64,000 nucleotides of DNA from Burkholderia sp. Ax-1724 (GCF_011752995.1 NZ_VWWL01000005.1:151484-215483), one strand, 5' to 3'; shown: positions 45,602-57,209, counted from the stretch's first letter. Notes: generated from the letters alone by a model not told the origin. Translations and numbers: made by a program.

Positions 45602-46219
45602 ATGCTGACGACGATCGACCAACTCGAAGCGCTCTACGGCCAGCCGGGCGAGCGCGCGCTGCGCAAAGAAATCGCGCACGTCAACGAAGACTATCGCGCG
45701 TTCATCGAGGCCGCGCCGTTCGCCGTGCTGGCGACGAGCGGCCCCGACGGCCTCGACTGCTCGCCGCGCGGCGACGCGCCGGGCTTCGTGCGGATCGTCG
45801 ACGAGCGCACGCTCGCGTTGCCCGACCGGCCCGGCAACAATCGGCTCGACAGTTTGCGCAATATCATCGCGGACCCGCGGCTCGCGCTGCTGTTCGTCGT
45901 TCCGGGCATCGGCGAGAGCCTGCGCGTGAATGGCCGCGGGCGGATTTCGGCCGACGCGGCTTGGCTGGACAGTTTCGCTGTCGACGGTAAACGGCCGCGC
46001 ACCGTGCTACTGATCGACGTCGACGCCGTGTACTTCCATTGCTCGAAGGCGATGGCGCGCTCGAACCTGTGGGATCCGGCGCGGCACCTCGAACGCGCGC
46101 AACTGCCGAGCGCGGGCGAGATCCTGCGGCGCATCATCGCCGCGAACGACGGCGAGCAGTTCGACGCCGCCGCTTACGACCGCGACCTGCCGGCCCGCGT
46201 GCGCGCGACGCTGTATTGA
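45602..46219 (+). CDS. FMN-dependent PPOX-family flavoprotein (pyridoxamine-oxidase-like)
   Basis: A 205-residue split-barrel flavoprotein. Markers are FIEAAPFAVLATSGPDGLDCSPRGDAPGF-type FMN-binding strands and NGRGRISADAAW, with CSKAMARSNLWDP near the end, typical of the MSMEG_1061-like branch. Substrate unknown. The ATG at 45602 has AGGA six bases upstream; the in-frame ATG at 45596 would lie directly on that Shine-Dalgarno. Confidence 0.85.
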   Translation: MLTTIDQLEALYGQPGERALRKEIAHVNEDYRAFIEAAPFAVLATSGPDGLDCSPRGDAPGFVRIVDERTLALPDRPGNNRLDSLRNIIADPRLALLFVVPGIGESLRVNGRGRISADAAWLDSFAVDGKRPRTVLLIDVDAVYFHCSKAMARSNLWDPARHLERAQLPSAGEILRRIIAANDGEQFDAAAYDRDLPARVRATLY

Positions 46220-46281
46220 TACTTGATACGAAGCCCGAAGCCCGAAGCCTTAACCCGAACGAACCTCTCGCACGCCTCACC

Positions 46282-46914
46282 ATGACAGACGCCCGGCAAC
46301 ACTCGCCATCCGCCGAACGCAACGGCGCACCGATCCTCGCCGTGCTGCGCGAGGCGCTGCCGGCCACCGGCCGCGTGCTCGAAATCGCGAGCGGCACCGG
46401 CGAGCATGCGGTTCTCTTCGCCGGCGCGCTGCCCGGACTCGACTGGCAGCCGAGCGATGCCGACCCCGAAGCGCGCGCGTCGATTGCCTCATGGAGCGCA
46501 CATGCCGGGCTGCCGAACCTGCGCGCGCCGCTCGCGCTCGACGTCCATCGGCCGGACTGGGGCGTCGAGACGCTCGACGCGGTGGTTTGCATCAACATGA
46601 TTCACATCGCGCCGTGGAGCGCGACGCAGGCGCTATTCGTGGGCGCGAGCCGCCGCCTCGCCGAGGGCGGCGTGCTGTATCTGTACGGTCCGTACAAACG
46701 CGGCGGCGCGCATACGGCGCCGAGCAACGAGGCGTTCGATCAGTGGCTGAAGAGCCGCAACCTCGAATGGGGCGTGCGCGACATGGCAGCGGTCGTGGCC
46801 CTGGGCGCCGCGCTGGGCCTCGCGTGCGACGAACCGATCGCGATGCCGGCGAACAACTTCAGCCTCGTGTTCAGGAAGCCGGCGGGGCGTGGCAAGGCGG
46901 ACGCGGCGACCTGA
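46282..46914 (+). CDS. DUF938 family SAM-dependent methyltransferase
   Basis: A 210-residue protein of the DUF938 methyltransferase family. It begins with SPSAERNGAPILAVLREALP, has the SAM motif VLEIASGTGEHAVLFAGALP near residue 32 and INMIHIAPWSATQALF. The substrate is not known. It follows the PPOX-like gene on the same strand by 62 bp. Confidence 0.85.
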   Translation: MTDARQHSPSAERNGAPILAVLREALPATGRVLEIASGTGEHAVLFAGALPGLDWQPSDADPEARASIASWSAHAGLPNLRAPLALDVHRPDWGVETLDAVVCINMIHIAPWSATQALFVGASRRLAEGGVLYLYGPYKRGGAHTAPSNEAFDQWLKSRNLEWGVRDMAAVVALGAALGLACDEPIAMPANNFSLVFRKPAGRGKADAAT

Positions 46915-47055
46915 ACCCGCCGCCCGCGGCCCGCGTCCCGGTGCCTGCCGCCAAGCGGCCGGCGCGCATTTCTTTTATCCTTTCACCCTCGACGCCGCCC
47001 CCGGTGTTCCTGCTGCGCGGCGACACGACATTTTTTGGACTCTGGAGAATTCAAC

Positions 47056-48465
<1,410 letters not shown>

Positions 48466-48491
48466 GCGTTTCCCCGGGCGTTTGAATGATG

Positions 48492-48533
48492 GCCCGGCGT
48501 GCGCCTTACCGAAGGCACCGCCGGGCTTTTTTT
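48492..48533 (+). terminator. Rho-independent terminator after gnd
   Basis: GCCCGGCG (48492-48499) pairs with CGCCGGGC (48519-48526), and inner bases extend the stem, followed by seven T. It ends the gnd transcript. Confidence 0.9.
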
Positions 48534-48649
48534 GTTTGAATGCGTGGGTGGCTGACAAAATTATTACTAAAAACTATCGGCACATTAGGTTCTCGGTCGG
48601 CAATTTGTGCGGATTGTTGCAAAAGTCGAAATGGAGTTTCCTTATTTTA

Positions 48650-48661
48650 AGGGTTTACCCT
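48650..48661. promoter_or_regulatory. Short dyad upstream of the DUF4148 gene
   Basis: AGGGT-TT-ACCCT lies about 95 bp upstream of the DUF4148 start within an AT-richer promoter-like region. It could be an operator; no binding protein is suggested by the context. Confidence 0.35.
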
Positions 48662-48754
48662 AGATCGTGACCCTCCTAAACTTGCTTCCAAGCGCTGAGG
48701 GAGAAACAGAAAACCCCCGAAGCGCATTACAAACAAGTCATTTGGAGGTTAATC

Positions 48755-49090
48755 ATGAAGACCCTGATTTCCGCAGTTGCTATCGCCGCCGCCCTCGTTG
48801 CTCCGGTTGCTTCGTTTGCTCAAGCCAGCCAGCCGGTGACCCGCGCTCAGGTTCGCGCTGAACTGGTGCAACTCGAAAAGGCCGGCTACAGCCCGGTCGG
48901 CGACTACGCGAACTATCCGGAGAACATCCAGGCTGCGCAAGCGCGCGTCGCGGCGCAAAACGGTACGGCCGTCGTGGCCAGCACCGCGAACACGAGCGGC
49001 TACGGCGCCCCGGCTGCCGGTACCTCGCAAGCCGGACACGCAGTGACCCCGTTCCAGGTCGACCGTAACTCGGTGTACTTCGGCAACTAA
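48755..49090 (+). CDS. DUF4148 domain-containing exported protein
   Basis: A 111-residue protein with a Sec signal peptide (MKTLISAVAIAAALVAPVASFA) and the DUF4148 motif TRAQVRAELVQLEKAGY, then SPVGDYANYPENIQAAQARV. DUF4148 proteins are numerous in Burkholderiales and are exported; none has a settled function. TTGGAGG precedes the ATG, a very strong Shine-Dalgarno, and the upstream region looks like a strong promoter region, so it is probably well expressed. Confidence 0.9.
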   Translation: MKTLISAVAIAAALVAPVASFAQASQPVTRAQVRAELVQLEKAGYSPVGDYANYPENIQAAQARVAAQNGTAVVASTANTSGYGAPAAGTSQAGHAVTPFQVDRNSVYFGN

Positions 49091-49221
49091 TTTGCCAGCC
49101 AGGCGCCGCTACGGGTTGCACTGAAGTTTGAAGTAGAGGTTGCAGCAGAAGTTTGCGGTAGAAGTAGAAGTAACGAAGCAGACGCCGTCTCGCGAAACAG
49201 TGCGAAGGCGGCGGGCAAGAA

Positions 49222-49254
49222 AAAACGCCATCCGGCTGGTTCGGGTGGCGTTTT
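49222..49254. terminator. Bidirectional terminator
   Basis: AAAACGCCA (49222-49230) pairs with TGGCGTTTT (49246-49254), giving a stem with A/T flanks on both strands. It serves the DUF4148 gene (plus) and the hypothetical gene (minus) that converge here. Confidence 0.85.
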
Positions 49255-49287
49255 GTCGTTTACGGCACATTCGCCATGCGATCCGTA

Positions 49288-49608
49288 TCAATGCAGCGTG
49301 CGATGCCGCCGGCCGATTTCGTCGAAGAGCGCGCGGCTCGGTTCCAGCGCCAGAAGCCAGGATTCGTCGTAGCCGCTCAGATTGTCGAGCGCTTCGCGCA
49401 GTCGTTCGACCGCCAGCGCGGGAATCTCGACGCTCGCCTCGATGCCGCTCGACAGCCCCGCGATGCTTGCCAGCTGCACGAGCGCATCGGCGGCTTCGGC
49501 CACGTCGGCGGCGAAGACGAGATGCGTGTTCAGCAATTCGACGAGGCCAGGGGACGCCGCGATATCGTCGACGTTGAGTTGCACGGCCAGAAAGGTGGCT
49601 TTGTTCAT
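49288..49608 (-). CDS. Hypothetical protein (106 aa)
   Basis: A soluble 106-residue protein beginning MNKATFLAVQLNVDDIAASP and containing LSSGIEASVEIPALAVERLR. It is mostly helical, with no motif I know. GGAGGAATCGAGG precedes the ATG at 49608. It is convergent with the DUF4148 gene and shares its terminator. Confidence 0.72.
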   Translation of the reverse strand: MNKATFLAVQLNVDDIAASPGLVELLNTHLVFAADVAEAADALVQLASIAGLSSGIEASVEIPALAVERLREALDNLSGYDESWLLALEPSRALFDEIGRRHRTLH

Positions 49609-49760
49609 CCTCGATTCCTCCCAGAAACCAGACGTTGTCGCATTGTCGCGAGGCGTGCTGCGCGCGGCTTGACTGAGTATAGGCGACGCCCTGGCGGTCT
49701 CGCCAATCGGACGAATCGGCCGGCGTGCCTTGCTGAAGAAGGCTCGCGGGCCATCAGACC

Positions 49761-49766
49761 TATAAT
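49761..49766 (+). promoter_or_regulatory. -10 element (TATAAT) upstream of the NlpD-like gene
   Basis: A perfect TATAAT about 270 bp before the gene start, with no good -35. If used, it gives a long 5' leader that contains the 10-bp triplicate repeat. Confidence 0.4.
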
Positions 49767-49923
49767 AGGGCCAGCCGCGCGAGCGTTGTCGCCAGAGGCT
49801 CAGGTCCACGAGCCGCGGTTTTTTCGCGCTTTCCAACTGCTCGTCGACGCTGAAGAGCATCCGATCCGTAGCGGGAGCTTTACCGCGGCGCGTCACCGTG
49901 GCGCGCATCGGCGCGCCGGCAAC

Positions 49924-49959
49924 GGCGGAACATGGCGGAACATGGCGGAACATGGCGGA
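49924..49959. repeat. 10-bp tandem repeat, three and a half copies
   Basis: CATGGCGGAA occurs three times without change plus a partial copy, in the leader of the NlpD-like gene about 75 bp before its ATG. The first bases belong to an otherwise empty 425-bp gap between genes. Confidence 0.85.
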
Positions 49960-50033
49960 CCGCGAACGGCGGCGGCACGGCACATGCTCGGGCGTCGATT
50001 GAATCCGATTGAGAACAAGTCGAGGAAAATCAC

Positions 50034-50795
50034 ATGACAGGACAATGGCAACTGACGGGGGTTCGTCTGCTGACGGCGGCGGCGCTTGGCGCGATGGTCG
50101 CGGGCTGTACGACGATGCCGTGGGACAGCACGCCGTTCTACAGCAGCACGCCGCCCAATGCGACGAGCCTCTCCACGGTCCCGGTGCCCGCCGGCTTCTA
50201 TCGCGTCAACCCGGGCGACACGCTCGCCGGCATCGCCTCGGCCTATGGCCACAGGCTACAGGATGTCGCGGCGTGGAACGGTCTCGTGGTCAATGCGCAG
50301 GTCGTGCCGGGGCAGGTGCTGCGCGTGTCTCCGCCGATGGCGTCCGGCAGCGTGGTGACGCCGCCTGTTGCCGTGATGCCGGCGGCGCCGGGCGCGCTGC
50401 CCACCGCGCCGGGCATGTCGGCCGCGCCGCAGCAGGGCGTGCTGCAATGGCCGTTGCGCGGGCCGATTCTCAAGACGTTCTCGGCGGGCAAGTCCAACGG
50501 CATCGTGATCGGCGGGCGTCCCGGCGATCCGGTCAAGGCCGCCGCGACCGGCCGGGTGGTCTACGCCGGCACCGGCATCGAGGCGTATGGCCCGCTCATC
50601 ATCATCAAGCACGACGATTCGTTGATTACCGCGTACGGCCAGAACAGCCAGCTGTTCGTCAAGGAAGGCGACGCGGTCGCGCAAGGGCAGACGATCGGCC
50701 AGGTCGGCGTCGATAGCCGCGGCGTCGCGTCGATCCAGTTCGAGGTGCGCCAGAACGGCCAGCCGGTCGATCCGCTCGCGTGGTTGCCGAAGTAG
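50034..50795 (+). CDS. NlpD-like lipoprotein with LysM and degenerate M23 domain
   Basis: A 253-residue outer-membrane lipoprotein (lipobox LGAMVAGC, Cys at residue 25). A LysM domain (residues 55-100: [20 protein letters not shown]) binds peptidoglycan. The C-terminal LytM/M23 domain ([18 protein letters not shown] to [17 protein letters not shown]) lacks the zinc-binding HxxxD and HxH ligands. Such inactive LytM proteins (EnvC/NlpD type) activate amidases at division. GAGGAAAA precedes the ATG. It is 44 bp before ltaE on the same strand. Confidence 0.88.
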   Translation: MTGQWQLTGVRLLTAAALGAMVAGCTTMPWDSTPFYSSTPPNATSLSTVPVPAGFYRVNPGDTLAGIASAYGHRLQDVAAWNGLVVNAQVVPGQVLRVSPPMASGSVVTPPVAVMPAAPGALPTAPGMSAAPQQGVLQWPLRGPILKTFSAGKSNGIVIGGRPGDPVKAAATGRVVYAGTGIEAYGPLIIIKHDDSLITAYGQNSQLFVKEGDAVAQGQTIGQVGVDSRGVASIQFEVRQNGQPVDPLAWLPK

Positions 50796-50839
50796 GGCGG
50801 CACCGTAGGCCGCATTCAATGGACGCACAGGGACACACC

Positions 50840-51847
50840 ATGATCGATTTGCGCAGCGATACCGTCACCCGTCCGACTCCGCCGATGCTCGCGGCGATGT
50901 CGGCGGCCGAAGTCGGCGACGACGTCTGGGGTGACGACCCCACCGTGCTGCGTCTACAAGCGACGCTTGCCGAGCGCGCTGGCAAGGAAGCGGGCCTGTT
51001 CTTCCCGAGCGGCACGCAAAGCAACCTCGCCGCGTTGATGGCGCACTGCGGCCGCGGCGACGAATACCTTGTTGGCCAGCAGGCGCACACCTACCAATAC
51101 GAAGGCGGCGGCGCGGCGGTGCTCGGCAGCATCCAGCCGCAGCCGCTCGACAATGCCGCCGACGGCTCGATCCCGCTCGAGCGGATCGCCGCCGCGATCA
51201 AGCCGATCGACGATCACTTCGCGCGCACGCGCCTGCTCGTGCTGGAGAACACGATCGGCGGCAAGGTGCTGCCGGCCGGCTACGTGACCGAGGCGACGCA
51301 GCTCGCGCGCCGGCACGGTCTGTCGACGCACCTCGACGGCGCGCGCGTATGCAACGCGGCGGTCGCGTCGGGCAAGCCGCTCGCGGCGCTGTGCGAGCCG
51401 TTCGATTCCGTGTCGATCTGCTTTTCGAAGGGGCTCGGTGCGCCGGTCGGCTCGGTGCTGGTCGGCAGCCGCGCGCTGATCGATCTCGCGCACCGCTGGC
51501 GCAAGGTGCTCGGCGGCGGCATGCGCCAGTCGGGCGTGCTCGCGGCGGCCTGCCTGTACGCGCTCGAACACAACGTCGAGCGTCTCGCCGACGACCACGC
51601 CAACGCCGCGCATCTGGCCGCAGGGCTGGAAGCGATCGAACAGGTAACGCTGCAGTCGGTCGCGACGAACATGGTGTTCGCGCAGTTCCCGCAAGCGCAT
51701 TGCGCGCCGCTCGAAGCGTGGCTCAAGGCGCGCGGCATCCTCACGCAGATGCTGTACTCGTCGCGCTTCGTCACGCACAGGGATGTGTCGCGCGCCGATA
51801 TCGATACGTTTATCGCTGCGGTGAAGGGGTATTTCGCGGCGCGCTGA
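50840..51847 (+). CDS. ltaE: Low-specificity L-threonine aldolase
   Basis: A 335-residue PLP enzyme that cleaves L-threonine or L-allo-threonine to glycine and acetaldehyde. The N-terminal [19 protein letters not shown] is diagnostic, and the PLP lysine is K197 in [22 protein letters not shown] is conserved. The start at 50840 is preceded by CAGGGAC; an upstream frame overlaps the previous gene's stop and is not needed. Confidence 0.94.
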   Translation: MIDLRSDTVTRPTPPMLAAMSAAEVGDDVWGDDPTVLRLQATLAERAGKEAGLFFPSGTQSNLAALMAHCGRGDEYLVGQQAHTYQYEGGGAAVLGSIQPQPLDNAADGSIPLERIAAAIKPIDDHFARTRLLVLENTIGGKVLPAGYVTEATQLARRHGLSTHLDGARVCNAAVASGKPLAALCEPFDSVSICFSKGLGAPVGSVLVGSRALIDLAHRWRKVLGGGMRQSGVLAAACLYALEHNVERLADDHANAAHLAAGLEAIEQVTLQSVATNMVFAQFPQAHCAPLEAWLKARGILTQMLYSSRFVTHRDVSRADIDTFIAAVKGYFAAR

Positions 51848-51883
51848 TCGGCGCGCGGCTTCAAGCCCGCGCCGCCCACGGCC

Positions 51884-53347
51884 TTACTTCGCTTTCGCCG
51901 CCGCCGGCGCCTGCGTGCCCGCGCGATGCGACGGCGCAAGCAGCCGCAAGCCGCTTGCGAGACTCGCCGCGCCGGCAAAGAACGCGCCGGTGGCGAGCGC
52001 GAGCGTCGGCCCGTGCTGCCGTCCCGAAATTCCGAAACACAGCGCGACCAATGCCGCACCGGTGGCCTGCCCGAGCAGCCGCGCCGTCGCGACGATGCCG
52101 CTCGCGCCGCCGCTGCGCTCCGGCGGCGCGCTTGCCATCAGCGCCTTCAGGTTCGGCGACTGGAAAAAGCCGAAGCCCGCGCCGCAAATCGCCATACGAA
52201 TGCCGATGTCGAGTATGTGCGGATGCGCGGGCAGGAGCGCGAGCGAGGCCATTCCCGCCGACAGCACCGCAAGCCCGATCGCGCCGAGCAGCCCCGGCGG
52301 ATAGTGGTCCGACAGGCCGCCCGCGAGCGGCGCGGCCAGCGCGACCACCACGGGCCATGGCGTCATCAGAAAGCCGGTTTCGACCTGGCTGCGCAGCAGC
52401 ACGTCTTCGAAATAGAACGGCAGCGACACGAACGCGAGCCCTTGCGCCGCGAACGAGCACACCGCCGTGACCGCCGACAGCGCGAACACCGGCCGTCTGA
52501 ACAGATCGACGGGCAGCATCGGCGCGGGATGACCCGCTTCGCGGCGAATCAGCAGCAGCCCGAACACGACGGCGAGCGCCGCCGCACTGAGCACGATCTG
52601 CAGCGAGGCGCGCTGCGCCGCCTCGCCGAGCGCGAAGATCAGCGCGGCGAACGTGACGACGTTGAGCAGCGCCGCGACCGGATCGAGCTGATGTCGGCCC
52701 TGCGCGGTATGCGGCAGCGCCGGTAGTGCAAAGCTCAGCGCGAGCACGCCGAGCGGCACGTTGACCGCGAACAGCCACGGCCACGTCGCCACGGAGAGGA
52801 TCAGCGAGGCCACCGTCGGCCCGACCGCGAACGACACGCCGACGATCAGCGCATTGGTGCCGAGGCCGCGCCCGAGCCGGTGCGGCGGGTACAGATAGCG
52901 GATCAGCGCGGTGTTCACGCTCATGATCGCGCTCGCGCCGAGGCCCTGCACGATGCGCGCGGCGGCGAGCAGCGGCAGGGTCGGCGCCATCGCGCAGCCG
53001 AGCGAACTGAGCGTGAACAGCGCAATGCCGCTGATATAAATGCGCCGGTGTCCGACGATGTCGCCGAGCGCGGCGAGCGGCAGCAGCGTCGCGACCATCG
53101 CGAGCTGATAGGCGTTGATGATCCATACCGATGCCGCGGGCGCCGCGTGCAGATCGGCGGCGATCGCGGGCAAGGCGGTGTTGGCGATGGCGGTGTCGAT
53201 CGTGGCGAGCGCGACGGCGAGCATGATCGCGGCCATCGCGCGGCGGTTGGCGGCGGACATCGGGCCGTCCGCCGGAAAGGTGGGCGCGGCGGCGCTGATG
53301 GGGTTGCTGAGCTTATCGGACAAGGCGCGGCTCGTCGGGTTATGCAT
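51884..53347 (-). CDS. DHA2-type MFS multidrug exporter
   Basis: A 487-residue MFS protein with about 14 helices, resembling EmrB/QacA-class drug/H+ antiporters. Motif A is LGDIVGHRRIYISGIALFT and the motif C region IVQGLGASAIMSVNTALI follows. The start MHNPTSRALSDKLS at 53347 is the nearest upstream ATG to the first helix; a second in-frame ATG about 90 bp further in also fits. No membrane-fusion partner or regulator adjoins it. Substrate unknown. Confidence 0.85.
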   Translation of the reverse strand: MHNPTSRALSDKLSNPISAAAPTFPADGPMSAANRRAMAAIMLAVALATIDTAIANTALPAIAADLHAAPAASVWIINAYQLAMVATLLPLAALGDIVGHRRIYISGIALFTLSSLGCAMAPTLPLLAAARIVQGLGASAIMSVNTALIRYLYPPHRLGRGLGTNALIVGVSFAVGPTVASLILSVATWPWLFAVNVPLGVLALSFALPALPHTAQGRHQLDPVAALLNVVTFAALIFALGEAAQRASLQIVLSAAALAVVFGLLLIRREAGHPAPMLPVDLFRRPVFALSAVTAVCSFAAQGLAFVSLPFYFEDVLLRSQVETGFLMTPWPVVVALAAPLAGGLSDHYPPGLLGAIGLAVLSAGMASLALLPAHPHILDIGIRMAICGAGFGFFQSPNLKALMASAPPERSGGASGIVATARLLGQATGAALVALCFGISGRQHGPTLALATGAFFAGAASLASGLRLLAPSHRAGTQAPAAAKAK

Positions 53348-53992
53348 GCCGATGCGGCGGCCGGTCGGACGACGCGGCACGGGCGGCGGGGTTGCGTGGG
53401 AATGAGGCGCGCGCGGTCCGGTTCGCCGCTGTGGCGAGGCGGTTGGCGCGGCGCAATGTCGCGATTGTTGCAGAGACGTGGAAATCGTGCAGGGACGCGG
53501 GCAGGAAGAAAGGGGAAGAGGAGTGACGATTGGCTGAGGGTCATCCATCGTCTTTATTTTTAACGCAACTAACGGTCAATCTGCCGCGGTATCTTCACGT
53601 TGACGATACCTTCGCGTTGGCTTAGTCCAGTTGTATCTCGCGATCCATCCGTTTCGCATGCAAACCCGCCGATTCGACCATGCATCGAGCCGATCTGCCG
53701 ATTCCGCCGGTTCGCATCCATTCACGCCGACATGCATTTACGCCGATGCATCGAGGCGTCACGCTCCGGTCACGTACCGAAAAAATAATCGAAGCGGATG
53801 GCTCGGGAAGACTTGGGGCTTTCGCCGCGCGCGCCAGGCACGGCATGTGCGACAGAGCCCGCTCGCGCGAGCCGGTGTGCGCGAGCCGTAAAATGTCCTA
53901 CTCTGTTTTCTTAATCCGCCTGACAGGCACGCGCCTCCCGTCCGTCGACCGTGCGGTTCGCGTATGCCATGTCGACTTTCCCGGAGGCTTCG
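53348..53992. other. Intergenic region upstream of glgP
   Basis: About 645 bp between the exporter start (minus) and glgP (plus). It contains an inverted repeat GGTATC (53588) / GATACC (53605-53610) with 11 bp between, possibly an operator, and several scattered GCATCGAG-like repeats. No convincing gene is present. Confidence 0.45.
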
Positions 53993-56446
53993 ATGACAGC
54001 CGTCGATCTGGAATTCGACCAGCTCAACAGTACCGTCGACGCGCTACGGCGCTCAATTTCCAATCGCATGATGTACGGCGTCGGCAAGGATGCCGTCACC
54101 GCGCACCCCCATGACTGGCTGCATGCAGCCGCACTGGCCGTGCGCGACCGGCTCGTCGCGCGCTGGATGAAAACCACGCGCCTGCAATACGAGCAGGACG
54201 TGAAGCGGGTCTACTACCTGTCGATGGAGTTTCTGATCGGTAGAACCTTTACCAACGCGCTGCTCGCGCTCGGCATTCACGACCCGATGAAGGAGGCGCT
54301 CGCGAGCCTCGGCGTCGACATGGAGATGCTGACCGGGATCGAACCCGATGCGGCGCTCGGCAACGGCGGTCTCGGCCGGCTGGCCGCGTGTTTTCTCGAT
54401 TCGATGGCGACGCTCGGCATTCCGGGTTTCGGCTACGGCATTCGCTACGAGTACGGCATGTTCCGCCAGCAGATCGTCAACGGCGAGCAGGTCGAGGCGC
54501 CCGATTACTGGCTGCGCGCCGGCAACCCGTGGGAATTTCCGCGTCCCGAGATCAAGTACATGGTGCATTTCGGCGGCCGTACCGTGCAGCACGGCGACCG
54601 GGTCGAGTGGATCGACACCGAGCATGTGAACGCGACCGCCTACGACACCGTGATTCCCGGCTACGCGACCGACGCGACCAACACGCTGCGACTGTGGTCC
54701 GCGCGCGCGACCGAGGAACTGGACCTCGATGCGTTCAATCGCGGCGACTATCGCAACGCGGTCGACACGAAGAACATGTCGGAGAACGTTTCGCGGCTGC
54801 TCTATCCGGACGACTCGACGCAGGCTGGCCGCGAATTGCGGCTGCGCCAGGAGTACTTTTTCGTCTCGGCGACGATGCAGGACCTGATCCGCCGCTATCA
54901 GCGCACCCACAGCACGTTCGGGCGCTTCTCCGAGAAAGTCGCGGTGCATCTGAACGACACGCACCCGGTGCTGGCGATTCCCGAGCTGATGCGTCTGCTC
55001 GTCGACGTGCATCATCTGCCGTGGGACAAGGCGTGGCAACACGTCACGCGAATCTTCTCGTACACGAATCACACGCTGATGCCCGAGGCGCTCGAAACCT
55101 GGGATGTCGAAATGTTGGCGCGGCTATTGCCGCGGCACCTCGAAATCATCTTCGAGATCAACGCGCAGTTCTTGAAGCACGTCAGCGAGCAGTCGGGCCA
55201 CGATGGCGACATGATTCGCCGCATTTCGCTCGTCGACGAATACGGGCAGCGGCGCGTGCGCATGGCATATCTGGCGATCGTCGCGAGTCACAAGGTGAAC
55301 GGCGTCTCGAAGCTGCATTCGCAACTGATGACGCGCAATATCTTTGCCGATTTCGCGCGCGTCTATCCGGACCGCTTCACGAACGTGACCAACGGCATCA
55401 CGCCGCGCCGCTGGCTCGCGCAGGCGAGCCCGTCGATGGCCTCGCTGATCGACGCGCGCATCGGCACGCACTGGCGCAGCAATCTGTTCGAACTCGAACA
55501 GCTGCGCAATCTGCGCAAGGACGAGGAATTCATCGAGGCTTTCCGCGAGGCGAAGCGGCAGAACAAATTGCGGCTCGTGCAGCGGCTCGCGCATCACACG
55601 AAGCTGGCGTTCGATCCCGATGCGCTGTTCGATCTGCAGGTCAAGCGCATTCACGAATACAAACGGCAGTTGCTGAACGTGCTGCACGTGATCGTGCGCT
55701 ACAACCGGATTCGCGAGAATCCCGAACGCGACTGGGTGCCGCGCGTCGTGCTGTTCGCGGGCAAGGCCGCGTCCGCCTACCGGATGGCGAAGACGATCAT
55801 CAAGCTGATCGGCGACGTGAGCCAGAAGGTCAATCACGATCCGCTGATCGGCGATCGGCTGAAGGTCGTGTTCGTGCCGAACTACGGCGTGAGCGTGGCC
55901 GAGCTGATTATTCCGGCGGCCGATCTGTCGGAGCAGATTTCGACGGCCGGCACCGAGGCGTCGGGCACCGGCAACATGAAGCTCGCGCTCAACGGCGCGC
56001 TGACGATCGGCACGATGGACGGCGCGAACATCGAGATCTGCGACGCGGTGGGCCGCGAGAACATCTTCATCTTCGGCCATACCGCGGACGAGGTGGACCA
56101 TCTGCGCGCAAGCGGCTACCGCCCCCGGCAGATTTACGAGGAGAACGAAGAACTGCGCATCGCGCTCGATCAGATTCGTTCGGGCTTCTTCTCGCCGGAC
56201 GATCCGTTGCGCTTCTCCGAGATTTTCCACACGCTCGTCGATTGGGGCGATCACTACATGGTGCTGGCCGATTTCGCCGCGTTCGCGAAGGCGCAGGACG
56301 AAGTGGATGCGCGTTTTCTCGACCGGCGCGCATGGACCGAAAGCGCGATCGAGAACATCGCGGGAATGGGGCAGTTCTCGTCGGACCGCACGATTGGCGA
56401 ATACGCACGCAATATCTGGCGCGTGAATCCGCTCGATATCGAGTGA
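53993..56446 (+). CDS. glgP: Glycogen/starch phosphorylase
   Basis: An 817-residue PLP-dependent phosphorylase that releases glucose 1-phosphate from glycogen. The PLP lysine is K663 in EASGTGNMKLALNG. The N-terminal YYLSMEFLIGRTF and GNGGLGRLAACFLDSMATLG are conserved. Length is that of bacterial GlgP. GGAGG precedes the ATG at 53993, preferred over an upstream ATG at 53951. No other glycogen genes are within the window. A strong terminator follows. Confidence 0.96.
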   Translation: MTAVDLEFDQLNSTVDALRRSISNRMMYGVGKDAVTAHPHDWLHAAALAVRDRLVARWMKTTRLQYEQDVKRVYYLSMEFLIGRTFTNALLALGIHDPMKEALASLGVDMEMLTGIEPDAALGNGGLGRLAACFLDSMATLGIPGFGYGIRYEYGMFRQQIVNGEQVEAPDYWLRAGNPWEFPRPEIKYMVHFGGRTVQHGDRVEWIDTEHVNATAYDTVIPGYATDATNTLRLWSARATEELDLDAFNRGDYRNAVDTKNMSENVSRLLYPDDSTQAGRELRLRQEYFFVSATMQDLIRRYQRTHSTFGRFSEKVAVHLNDTHPVLAIPELMRLLVDVHHLPWDKAWQHVTRIFSYTNHTLMPEALETWDVEMLARLLPRHLEIIFEINAQFLKHVSEQSGHDGDMIRRISLVDEYGQRRVRMAYLAIVASHKVNGVSKLHSQLMTRNIFADFARVYPDRFTNVTNGITPRRWLAQASPSMASLIDARIGTHWRSNLFELEQLRNLRKDEEFIEAFREAKRQNKLRLVQRLAHHTKLAFDPDALFDLQVKRIHEYKRQLLNVLHVIVRYNRIRENPERDWVPRVVLFAGKAASAYRMAKTIIKLIGDVSQKVNHDPLIGDRLKVVFVPNYGVSVAELIIPAADLSEQISTAGTEASGTGNMKLALNGALTIGTMDGANIEICDAVGRENIFIFGHTADEVDHLRASGYRPRQIYEENEELRIALDQIRSGFFSPDDPLRFSEIFHTLVDWGDHYMVLADFAAFAKAQDEVDARFLDRRAWTESAIENIAGMGQFSSDRTIGEYARNIWRVNPLDIE

Positions 56447-56553
56447 GCGGCGGCGTGGTGCCGTAGCCGTCGGGTTCGGGGTGAGGGTTCGCTAAACGTG
56501 TTCGATGAGCGTGTTCAATCGGCACGTTCAATCTCGGGTTCGCCAAGCGAATG

Positions 56554-56592
56554 AAAAGCCGTGCCGGCTCGGGGAGCCGCGCACGGCTTTTC
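56554..56592. terminator. Strong bidirectional terminator after glgP
   Basis: AAAAGCCGTGC (56554-56564) pairs with GCACGGCTTTT (56581-56591), and CGGCTC/GAGCCG extends the stem inside it. The A/T flanks let it terminate both glgP (plus) and the DUF6232 gene (minus). Confidence 0.9.
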
Positions 56593-56654
56593 TTACTGCC
56601 GGTCGCGCATTGACCACTGACGTTACGCTCATGTCAACGCAGGCAGACCCGGCT

Positions 56655-57047
56655 TTACGCCTGTGCCGCGCTCGCGGCCGTCGATTTTGCCTGTTGCACG
56701 GCCACATTCACGCGCTCGACGAATTCGCGGTCGGTGCTCATCAGTGCCTCGCGCTCGCCATTGGCCGTTTGCACGATGAGCCGATGCGTGACGTCCTGGG
56801 TCGCCCAGGTGAGCCAGCCGACCACCGCGAGCATGATCCCGCACACGAGGCCCGCCGCCGAGTGCAGGATGGCGCCGGCAATCGCGCCGATCACGCCGAC
56901 GATCGAGATCGCGAGCGGCACGACCCTGTTCTTGCGTACGGTGACGACCTGCACGCCGACGATGTCGCGCAGCGGAAAGACCTGGCCGGCTGACGAGAGC
57001 GCATTGCGCGTCACGGACACGCCGCGATCGTTGAAAGGGGTTTCCAT
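56655..57047 (-). CDS. DUF6232 family membrane protein
   Basis: A 130-residue protein with two central membrane helices (VVPLAISIVGVIGAIAGAIL and AGLVCGIMLAVVGWLTWATQ). The N-terminal MSVTRNALSSAGQVFPL-type segment and RLIVQTANGEREAL after the helices are typical of DUF6232. No function is known. It converges with glgP and is divergent from gltS. Confidence 0.8.
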   Translation of the reverse strand: METPFNDRGVSVTRNALSSAGQVFPLRDIVGVQVVTVRKNRVVPLAISIVGVIGAIAGAILHSAAGLVCGIMLAVVGWLTWATQDVTHRLIVQTANGEREALMSTDREFVERVNVAVQQAKSTAASAAQA

Positions 57048-57209
57048 CGATTGAGAGCAAGGGTGGTGAAGGGCGCAGCGTAGCAGACTTCGACGCCCGG
57101 CAGTGACGCGATGTCATGTGCGGATGGCATCGGGCCAGGGAAAATCATACTTTGCGCGGACGGATTGACTAAGATGGCAGTTGATCGCGCTCCGGCCGGG
57201 AGGCTACTC

